DNA of 58,187 nt, from contig CAYUGZ010000003.1 in NCBI GenBank assembly GCA_964444465.1, positions 1 to 58,187 on the forward strand, written 5' to 3'. The DNA comes from JACPNE01 sp964444465 (GTDB taxonomy: Archaea; Nanobdellota; Nanobdellia; SCGC-AAA011-G17; JACPNG01). The notes beneath the pieces are model-generated. The model saw nothing but the letters and a program-made list of their open reading frames with translations, ran no database searches and was not told the DNA's origin. The position numbers and the translations under genes are program-made. Shown piece by piece: positions 52,256 to 58,187 of the stretch. Within the stretch, counting starts at the first letter, position 1; every line of letters begins with the position of its first letter.

Positions 52256-52849
52256 ATGAGAAGAATGAAGAAAAACACTAAGATTATAATTGGTGTAGTA
52301 GCAGTTGTATTAATTTTAATTTTTTGGTATGTTGGGATTTATAATAGTTTGATAACATTAGATGAAACAGTTAATGAAAAATGGGCTCAAGTAGAGAACC
52401 AATATCAAAGAAGAGCAGATTTGATTCCTAATTTAATAAACACAGTTACAGGAGCAAGAGACTTTGAAGCAAATACTCAAGCAGATATAGCAAAATTAAG
52501 AACACAAGCTACTCAAATTAAACAAGATGTAGCTAAAGGTTTGAATCCTTCTCAATTAAACCAAATGGATACTAGAATGGGTTCTGTTTTAAGTGGATTA
52601 AATATAGTTGTAGAAGCATATCCTGATTTGAAAGCAACTGAAAACTTCTTAGCTTTGCAATCTCAATTAGAAGGAACAGAAAATAGAATCTCAACAGAAA
52701 GAATGAGATATAATGAAGCTGTAAAATTGTTTAATATTAAAATAAAAAGAATTCCAAGTAAATGGGTAGCTTCTCAGCTAGGATATACAGATAAAGAATT
52801 CTATGAGATTGAAGAAGGTGTAGAAGAAGTCCCATTAGTTGAGTTTTAA
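52256..52849 (+). CDS. LemA family protein
   Basis: 197 residues. An N-terminal transmembrane helix (IIIGVVAVVLILIFWYVGIY), then the LemA helical hairpin: EKWAQVENQYQRRADLIPNL, NTVTGARDFEANTQADIAKL, YPDLKATENFLALQSQLEGT, AVKLFNIKIKRIPSKWVAS. TATA-like ATATTTAAAA lies about 28 nt before the first ATG, supporting it. Envelope protein of unclear role, often linked to TPM proteins. Confidence 0.93.
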   Translation: MRRMKKNTKIIIGVVAVVLILIFWYVGIYNSLITLDETVNEKWAQVENQYQRRADLIPNLINTVTGARDFEANTQADIAKLRTQATQIKQDVAKGLNPSQLNQMDTRMGSVLSGLNIVVEAYPDLKATENFLALQSQLEGTENRISTERMRYNEAVKLFNIKIKRIPSKWVASQLGYTDKEFYEIEEGVEEVPLVEF

Positions 52850-52897
52850 TTATTTTTCTATAGTAAGATTATTAAATTTTTGTTTTTAGATATTCTT

Positions 52898-54124
52898 ATG
52901 CAAGAAAAAGTAACAAAGGCAGTAATAACAGCAAGTTATAATGATGATGGTAAAGAAGGCCCTATTAGAGATAAAGTAATGGGACAAGTGGAAAAAGAAA
53001 GAGAAAAAGGCTATAAATTTCTTAATCATCTTATTTTAAGAGACACTAAACATCATAGAGTTACTAAATTTAATTTTTTATTAGATAAAACTCCAATAAT
53101 CTCTCATGTTTTATACAATACTTCTAGAACATCTTTAGAAGAAATAACAGTTGTAGGAGATGAAATAACAAGAGCTAATGTAGAAGCTTTCTCAGATTAT
53201 TTTGATGATTCAAGATTTAAATATGTTAATGAAGGCCCTCCAAAAGAATGGAAACTTTCAGAAACATTAAGAAAAGGGGATTCAGGAGGACAGATAGTAT
53301 TAACTTTAATGGGAGATTTGCCTTTAGCATGGAACTTAAAACATATTCTACATGACCCAGACATTCCTAATTATGATGCAATTTTTGATCTTAATACTAA
53401 AAGAAAAGTTGGAAAACATTTTCCAAGATACTACCATTTTAAGATAAGGCATAAAGGGGTTAATTGGTTAGCAAAAGAACCTAATCTTTATTTAATGGAT
53501 ATAGGAAAAATAAAACATGTATCTAATTTGATGTATAGTGGTAGAAAAACACATATGGGTGGAGGAAGGAGTGAACTATTTCAAAAATTGTTTATGGAAA
53601 ATAATAAGTGGAAGATTACATTAGAAGGATTGGGTAAAATATATGCAGCTCAAACAGCTTTTAACTGGATAGCAGGAAGAAAATTACTTTTAAAACCTGA
53701 AAAACTTCAAAAAGTAATAGAGGATTTAGAAGGTATAAAAACAAAATTTAAAGCAGACAATGATCAACCCGGAACACTAGAAGATATTGATTCTTTAGAA
53801 GACTGGGCTTATCTTTATGATATGTTATCAAGAGCAAAAGATAGATATTATCCTCATTTTTCAAAGTTAAGAAAATTTTCAGAAGATATTATGCCTGAAC
53901 TTAAAAGAAATCATGAATTTTATTATGGTTTTGAAGATTATATAAATTTATTATTCAAGGATTATAATCTTCCAGAACCTTTTGTTAGTAAAGGGGTGTT
54001 TGAAAATCCATTTACATCAAATAAAGTAGACCCTTCCACTAGAAGTAGAGTAAAAAGAATGATGTGGTTTAATATTTTAACCCATAGAAGATATAATAGA
54101 AAACATTCATCAAATATTTTATGA
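52898..54124 (+). CDS. Glycosyl/nucleotidyltransferase-like protein (GT-A-like)
   Basis: 408 residues from the ATG at 52898 (MQEKVTKAVITASYNDDGKE); a TTG at 52880 would add six. The first half has the look of a nucleotide-sugar or NTP-binding Rossmann-like fold: VTKAVITASYNDDG at the N-terminus and QIVLTLMGDLPLAWN, where GDLPL resembles the metal-binding Asp loop. The C-terminal half is helical. I am not sure of the family. Stops TGA at 54124. Confidence 0.5.
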   Translation: MQEKVTKAVITASYNDDGKEGPIRDKVMGQVEKEREKGYKFLNHLILRDTKHHRVTKFNFLLDKTPIISHVLYNTSRTSLEEITVVGDEITRANVEAFSDYFDDSRFKYVNEGPPKEWKLSETLRKGDSGGQIVLTLMGDLPLAWNLKHILHDPDIPNYDAIFDLNTKRKVGKHFPRYYHFKIRHKGVNWLAKEPNLYLMDIGKIKHVSNLMYSGRKTHMGGGRSELFQKLFMENNKWKITLEGLGKIYAAQTAFNWIAGRKLLLKPEKLQKVIEDLEGIKTKFKADNDQPGTLEDIDSLEDWAYLYDMLSRAKDRYYPHFSKLRKFSEDIMPELKRNHEFYYGFEDYINLLFKDYNLPEPFVSKGVFENPFTSNKVDPSTRSRVKRMMWFNILTHRRYNRKHSSNIL

Positions 54125-54176
54125 GGTAAATATTTATAGTAAGAATATTAATTGATATTTTAAGGAAAATTAGGAA

Positions 54177-54470
54177 ATTAATTATCATCAAAGATGTGAA
54201 GTTAAAGAATGTAATGAACCAGCCAAATATGATATTGTATGGTATGGTTATAGAGAAAATGAAGAAGGTATAGAATATGAAATACATGAAATAGAAGTTT
54301 CATTAGATGTATGTGGGGATAAAGAACATATGGTTAAAGTGAGTCTAATGAATAAGAGTTGGGGGAATCCTGATGATATTCTTGATGGAAGTGAAGAACA
54401 AAAATCCTTATTAGAAGAGACTATACTAAAATTAACAGAATTAAGCAATGGAGAAGAAAATGGTATATGA
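54177..54470 (+). CDS. Cys-containing small protein lacking an ATG
   Basis: An open frame of 97 codons beginning after TAG (54171). It reads NYHQRCEVKECNEPAKYDIV and on to NGEENGI-stop, plainly protein-like with CxxxxC and a later CGDKEH. No ATG, GTG or TTG precedes the cysteines. ATT at 54177 sits 2 nt after TAGGAA, so ATG to ATT, or a rare ATT start, explains it. Similar in layout to the protein at 44927. Possibly zinc-binding. Confidence 0.5.
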   Translation: MNYHQRCEVKECNEPAKYDIVWYGYRENEEGIEYEIHEIEVSLDVCGDKEHMVKVSLMNKSWGNPDDILDGSEEQKSLLEETILKLTELSNGEENGI

Positions 54471-54735
54471 TGGAAAATCAGTGTCTGAAATAAAACCTAA
54501 AAAAACAGATATTTTAATAGGAATTTACAGACACTTTAAAGGCGGTAGATATGAAGTCTTTGATACAGCAAGACATACTGAAACAGATGAAGAATTTGTT
54601 GTTTATAGAAACCTTGATGATTATACTTGTTGGGTTAGACCTAAAGAAAATTTTCTTGAACATGTTGTAGTAGGAAATGAAAAAGTTCCTCGCTTTGAAT
54701 ATATTGAACAAGGAGAAGAAAATAATGTTTTCTGA
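54460..54735 (+). CDS. DUF1653 family protein
   Basis: 91 residues from ATG 54460 (MVYDGKSVSEIKPKKTDILI); an ATG at 54448 is possible. The family core is clear: GIYRHFKGGRYEVFDTARHT, ETDEEFVVYRNLDDYTCWVR, PKENFLEHVVVGNEKVPRFE. Members are widespread in bacteria and their biochemical role is not settled. Overlaps the end of the previous frame by 11 nt. Confidence 0.9.
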   Translation: MVYDGKSVSEIKPKKTDILIGIYRHFKGGRYEVFDTARHTETDEEFVVYRNLDDYTCWVRPKENFLEHVVVGNEKVPRFEYIEQGEENNVF

Positions 54736-54800
54736 GTATTTAAATATAACTAGAAAAGTCAATCAAATCTTCTAATTCAATTAACAATTCTTCCTTAAAA

Positions 54801-55442
54801 TTAACCATTACTAAACTCACATTGATTCTTTTTATGTAAAACACAAGCTTTACATTTATATGAAGAGATATTATGTTCGGGATTAACCTCTTTTTTAAAT
54901 AATAACAACATTCTATTGATTATACTAAAAACTTCATTAAGATTTTCTTCATTAAATTCTTCCTTCCACACCTCTAAATTAGAATCTCTATCTCTTAAAA
55001 TTGCTAAAACTTTTTTATTAGAATGTTCAGGATAATTTTTCTTTACAAATTCTTTTATTAAGATACAATAAGCCCATATCTGTCTTTTGTAGCCTAGATA
55101 GGGTTTTGCTCTTGGTTTATCATCAATAACATATAAATTATTTTCATCAACACCTAATTCATCTATCTTTCCTTTTAAAATAAAATCATCAAATTCTTCT
55201 TTTAGATATATTTCTTTAGTTATTGTATAAACTTGAGATTTTAGAAAATCTTCAGGTGTAGTTGGAACAGCAACTTCTTTAAATTTATCTTCTTTTTCTT
55301 GATGAATCTCTTTTCCAACAATCATTGATTGTGTTATTGGAACTTTTTCTTTTAGTACATTTTCTAGATACCATTTCCACTCACAATATTCATGAGATCC
55401 AAGCCAGGAAGCATTAATTGGTATTTTTTCAGACATTTCCAT
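54801..55442 (-). CDS. Cas4/RecB-like PD-(D/E)XK nuclease with Fe-S cysteines
   Basis: 213 residues. Motif II/III: FILKGKIDELGVD and LYVIDDKPRAKPY (D-x-K), then motif Q/Y YKRQIWAYCILI. Four cysteines are placed as in Cas4 and AddB: HEYCEW near the N-terminus and CKACVLHKKNQC at the C-terminus, for one 4Fe-4S cluster. No CRISPR genes are near. With the Fe-S helicase 0.4 kb upstream it could form a DNA-processing pair. The M1/M3 start choice is open. Confidence 0.8.
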   Translation of the reverse strand: MEMSEKIPINASWLGSHEYCEWKWYLENVLKEKVPITQSMIVGKEIHQEKEDKFKEVAVPTTPEDFLKSQVYTITKEIYLKEEFDDFILKGKIDELGVDENNLYVIDDKPRAKPYLGYKRQIWAYCILIKEFVKKNYPEHSNKKVLAILRDRDSNLEVWKEEFNEENLNEVFSIINRMLLLFKKEVNPEHNISSYKCKACVLHKKNQCEFSNG

Positions 55443-55466
55443 TATTATCTAATGTTTTTTAATTAT

Positions 55467-55778
55467 TTAATCTAAATTTAATTCAGAAACCATTTCTTCT
55501 AATCTCTCTCTTGAATAAGAGCCATGAACTGGTTTTCTTTGATAAGCTTTGTCTCCATGACGCTCAGAATTAACAAGAAGACCTTTCCTATTATATCTAA
55601 ATTTCCCTAACAACCTAAATATTTCCAGTTGTCTTTTTATTAATTCATCTTTTATTGCAATTTTTGGACCTTTTTTAACATAAATTTTAGTTCCATTTAG
55701 CTCAATTGGCCCAAGTCTATAAACCCCTGTATTTGATTCAGAAGTATAATTATAATTGTTATTATTATCTGTTCCCAT
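55467..55778 (-). CDS. Unknown basic small protein with conserved leader
   Basis: 103 residues: MGTDNNNNYNYTSESNTGVY, then a basic region (LIKRQLEIFRLLGKFRYNRK; NSERHGDKAYQRKPVHGS). Soluble, possibly nucleic-acid binding. No family recognised. The ATG is fixed by the conserved leader (TAGGAATAAAATGG). It lies between the nuclease and the helicase genes. Confidence 0.6.
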   Translation of the reverse strand: MGTDNNNNYNYTSESNTGVYRLGPIELNGTKIYVKKGPKIAIKDELIKRQLEIFRLLGKFRYNRKGLLVNSERHGDKAYQRKPVHGSYSRERLEEMVSELNLD

Positions 55779-55780
55779 TT

Positions 55781-55844
55781 TATTCCTATCAACTCTCTTT
55801 AGAACTCTTTTTTATTAATATTACTTAGAATTTCAGTTTATAAA
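55781..55844 (-). promoter_or_regulatory. Conserved promoter and 5' leader, copy D
   Basis: Minus strand: TTTATAAA (55837-55844) then ACTGAAATT, 19 nt between boxes, then TTAATAAAAAAGAGTTCT and AAAGAGAGTTGATA (55787-55817), then TAGGAATAAAATGG. It shares with copy C the flank GTAAG-TTTATAAACTGAAATT apart from single changes. Confidence 0.7.
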
Positions 55845-55879
55845 CCTTACTTTATCTTATCTCTTAAAACCATTCTCAG

Positions 55880-57718
55880 TTATTTTGAAAAATTAAAAAT
55901 TCTTAAATCTGGACTTAACAGATTAATATGGTCCTCTTCAGATCTTAACCCTCTATAAATCCTTTGCATAAATTCTCTTTTAGCTTTATCTCCAAATAAA
56001 GTCCAAAAATGTCTTGAATTACTTTTTTTAAGAACTCTCCAAAATAAAGAACTTATGTTAGGATTAGGATATTTAGTAAATATTATACTATTACAAATAT
56101 CTCCAGGAAAATCTACCCCTCGATTACATTTAGTTGAGTACAAAACATCAATATCTTTATTCTTAAACTGTTGAACTAATTCTCCTTTCTTAAATTTATC
56201 TTGTTCATCTTGTAATTCTTTTCTTGTTTTTAGATTAGGAATATTATATTTGTAACATTCTTCTTCAGTTGGCAAGTCTAAAAAAGCATTAACATGAATT
56301 AATATCGGCTTTTCAGCTATTTCAACAGATTTAGACAATGCTTTCATATATTCCTCTCTTGAACCTTCTTGTTTTAAATATCTATAATCAAATATCTTTT
56401 CCAATCCCGTTCTAACATTAGTTATTCCACCCCTATGAGTCACCTCAGCTTCAACAGTTTTAAACTCTTTAACCCCAAATATCTCTTTTAAAACAGAATC
56501 AGAATGAACAGTCCCACTCATCATCACAAATACTTTATTTTTATCTAAAAATTCTTTTAATTTTTTATCTAGATTAACAGTTATTAAATTAGCAATTAAA
56601 TTATTATAATCATCTTTGTAAAATGTTAGATAAGTTTCATCAAAAAAATCTTCAAACATCTTTCCAGTTTGATAAACATTAAGAATATAATTTGAGGTTT
56701 CATCTTCTGTTAAATCAATTAATTTAGGATTGTCTATAATCCATTTTAACAAATCTAAGATTTTTGTATTTTTAACTAATAATATCTCTTTAGTTTTTAT
56801 AGAATTTAAAATATTATTATCTCTTGATATTTCAGCTACTAAATCATTAATTTCTATTGTTAATTCTTTCAAATCTAAGTTATCAGTTTGAATATTAGTT
56901 AAGTTTCTTGATAACCTATCTAAATTTATTTTTTTTTCATTAGACAAATTATCTAAAAATTCATCGCACTCATCTATAATCTCAACCTCAGTTGAAGGTT
57001 TTCTATCCATAACATTTTCTAGCTCATATTTTTTACTATTAAAAATAATTACGTCAGAATTAATATAACTTATAAACTGCCCATAATAACCACAACCTTC
57101 TTTTCTTTTGTAATAAGTAAAAGTTTTATCATTCAAACCTTTGTAAGTTAATTCTTCAGAGCCTTCTATATCATATTTTCCTCCAAACCAATCCTTACAA
57201 ATAATTGGAGACCAATAAGGACAGGCAGGAGCTATTGATTTTCTTCTTACATCCTCTACATCTTCAAAATCTTTTAGTTTAACTGAAGGATTTTGGTTAA
57301 TATAACCTCTAATCAAATCCATATTTTCTTTCTTAATCTCAATATCACAAGGTAAAAATTTATTGTCTGCATTACAATCCCCTTCAAATATACAATTATG
57401 ATTACCTCTTCCATCAATAATGGAAATATTCAGTTTTTCTTTGTTATTTTTTAGGATATGAAGTTTATCAGTATAATCTTCTTCATATTGTTTTTGTAAA
57501 GGTTTAACAGGGACAACAATAGATGTTTTACCTAATTCTTTGGCTAAATTTAATGCAATTGCACTTTTTCCAGTCCCACAAATCCCCTTAATAAAAATTA
57601 TCTTATTTCCTTGTTTAATTGCTTCAATAGTTTCTCGTACAACATCTAATTGAGATTTGTTATTAGAAAATACAAAAGGCTCTAGAAATTTTTCTTTGTT
57701 ATACAAACTCCACATCAT
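55880..57718 (-). CDS. XPD/DinG-like Fe-S DNA helicase
   Basis: 612 residues, superfamily 2. Walker A GICGTGKSAIALNLAK, motif II IIDECDEFLD (DECD), motif VI FMQRIYRGLRSEED, and motif III-like VMMSGTVHSDSVLKEIFGV. Between I and II are cysteines (NHNCIFEGDC, FLPCDIE, APACPYWSPIICKDW, KEGCGYYGQ), as for the 4Fe-4S domain of XPD and DinG. It unwinds DNA 5' to 3' in relatives. The N-terminal MMWSLYNKEKFLEPFVFSNN looks like a Q-motif region. Divergent from standard XPD, so the family label is general. Confidence 0.8.
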   Translation of the reverse strand: MMWSLYNKEKFLEPFVFSNNKSQLDVVRETIEAIKQGNKIIFIKGICGTGKSAIALNLAKELGKTSIVVPVKPLQKQYEEDYTDKLHILKNNKEKLNISIIDGRGNHNCIFEGDCNADNKFLPCDIEIKKENMDLIRGYINQNPSVKLKDFEDVEDVRRKSIAPACPYWSPIICKDWFGGKYDIEGSEELTYKGLNDKTFTYYKRKEGCGYYGQFISYINSDVIIFNSKKYELENVMDRKPSTEVEIIDECDEFLDNLSNEKKINLDRLSRNLTNIQTDNLDLKELTIEINDLVAEISRDNNILNSIKTKEILLVKNTKILDLLKWIIDNPKLIDLTEDETSNYILNVYQTGKMFEDFFDETYLTFYKDDYNNLIANLITVNLDKKLKEFLDKNKVFVMMSGTVHSDSVLKEIFGVKEFKTVEAEVTHRGGITNVRTGLEKIFDYRYLKQEGSREEYMKALSKSVEIAEKPILIHVNAFLDLPTEEECYKYNIPNLKTRKELQDEQDKFKKGELVQQFKNKDIDVLYSTKCNRGVDFPGDICNSIIFTKYPNPNISSLFWRVLKKSNSRHFWTLFGDKAKREFMQRIYRGLRSEEDHINLLSPDLRIFNFSK

Positions 57719-57780
57719 TTTAGATTTCTAAGAAATCAACCCTTATTAAATATTCTCTAAATAATAGATTTGTTTAAATT

Positions 57781-58187
57781 TTATCTTATGAATTTTATAG
57801 AACTTTTTTCCATACTACAATCATTATAATCTAAAAGTTCATCTTGTGTTATAGAAATTGAACCAATCTTTCTTTCATTTGGTTTGTAATTTTCTAGATA
57901 TTTAGTCTCTGTAAATTTAATTCTAGAACCTATTTTAAAATTAGATTCCATAAAAACTTCAACTTTTTTATCTCCTATGTTCTCAATTGATTGTTCACAT
58001 AAATAATCGCATATTCCCCCTTCACAACTTTTAGTAAATTCTGATTTAGAGTTTAGGATTATGTAATCTTCAAGATACTCTTCTTCTTCATTTGATTCAA
58101 GATTAGAACTATCATTAATTTCTTCTACATCCGTTAAATTAAATTTAGAACTATCATTAATCTCTTCTTCATTAGTTAGATTAGATT
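57781..58187 (-). CDS. Unknown acidic protein, 5' end beyond window
   Basis: Partial: the frame is open from the right edge to TAA at 57781-57783, 135 codons. The visible N-terminal part is acidic and repetitive (two EEINDSS units: NEEEINDSSKFNL and VEEINDSSNLESN). Then a domain with cysteines KSCEGGICDYLCEQS and a beta-rich end (GSRIKFTETKYLENYKPNER). No ATG before MESNF, so the start lies outside. No family recognised. Confidence 0.6.
   Translation of the reverse strand, partial: SNLTNEEEINDSSKFNLTDVEEINDSSNLESNEEEEYLEDYIILNSKSEFTKSCEGGICDYLCEQSIENIGDKKVEVFMESNFKIGSRIKFTETKYLENYKPNERKIGSISITQDELLDYNDCSMEKSSIKFIR

Noticed and set aside
1..58187. Genome-wide reassignment of TGA to glycine or tryptophan
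   Set aside because: TGA ends many genes exactly at ATGA overlaps (for example 236, 4946, 16682, 33584, 33859, 41077) and tryptophan is written TGG throughout, so TGA is a normal stop here.
1..58187. CRISPR array, insertion sequence or prophage
   Set aside because: No regularly spaced repeats, transposase, integrase or capsid-like genes were found; the only long direct repeat is the eS28 tail.

Overview
The window looks like a chromosome segment of a DPANN-type archaeon, most likely of the Woesearchaeota/Pacearchaeota kind. This is an inference from gene content, not from a marker tree. The information genes are archaeal (PheS/PheT, EF-1A, EF-2, aIF2-gamma, aIF5B, uS10, eS6, eS24, eS27/S27ae, eS28, eL24, L7Ae, Rpo7, Spt4, Mre11/Rad50). 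They sit beside bacterial-type DNA gyrase (GyrB/GyrA) and GrpE/DnaK. The DNA is very A+T rich, genes are short and tightly packed (ATGA overlaps, 1-nt spacers), and many promoters have a TATA box 25-28 nt before the start codon, which suggests leaderless mRNAs. There are two tRNA genes: Ser(GGA), and Tyr(GTA) with an intron.

Layout. 1-5.6 kb: two small unknown genes, pheS-pheT (pheT carries an in-frame TGA), then a minus-strand K+ channel / lipoprotein hydrolase / alkyltransferase operon. 5.6-9 kb: a secreted protein, then a two-gene RelA/SpoT-like locus (HD hydrolase part with an apparent frameshift, then a synthetase-like part). 9-17.6 kb, mostly minus strand: tRNA-Ser, uS10, EF-1A, EF-2, a presenilin-like protease, and the classic PIN-Rpo7-Spt4-eS24-S27ae operon. 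17.8-22.1 kb: gyrB-gyrA. 22.1-26.6 kb, minus: aIF2-gamma, MazG-like, eS6, aIF5B. 27-31 kb: a flavin disulfide reductase, a tiny basic DNA-binding-like protein with a structured leader, L7Ae-eS28-eL24-NDK. 31-32.5 kb: a scar region with a frameshifted PIG-L deacetylase, a duplicated eS28 tail and a headless ORF. 32.5-36 kb: a winged-helix regulator divergent from grpE-x-dnaK. 36-44.3 kb: envelope proteins, tRNA-Tyr, TsaC-Rad50-Mre11. 44.4-54.7 kb: small membrane, lipoprotein and unknown genes, a DEAD-box helicase, SemiSWEET, CDGSH, TPM and LemA proteins. 54.8-58.2 kb, minus: a Cas4-like nuclease, a small gene, an XPD/DinG-like Fe-S helicase and an acidic protein cut by the window edge.

Two patterns stand out. 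First, four unrelated small minus-strand genes (starts near 9474, 38024, 52126 and 55778) share one promoter/5' leader: a TATA box, exactly 19 nt, then a conserved block of about 30 nt, then an SD-like GGAATAAAATGG. This suggests a regulon. Second, many reading frames are broken by single changes. There are in-frame TGA or TAA codons in pheT, in the gene at 9.1-9.5 kb, at 37.9 kb and at 50.3 kb; one-base-short homopolymers at 6.35, 31.29 and 46.08 kb; and a missing ATG at 54.18 kb. Because TGA clearly serves as a stop in many ATGA gene overlaps, these look like sequence errors, recent decay or local recoding rather than a changed genetic code. No CRISPR array, rRNA, insertion sequence or prophage was seen.
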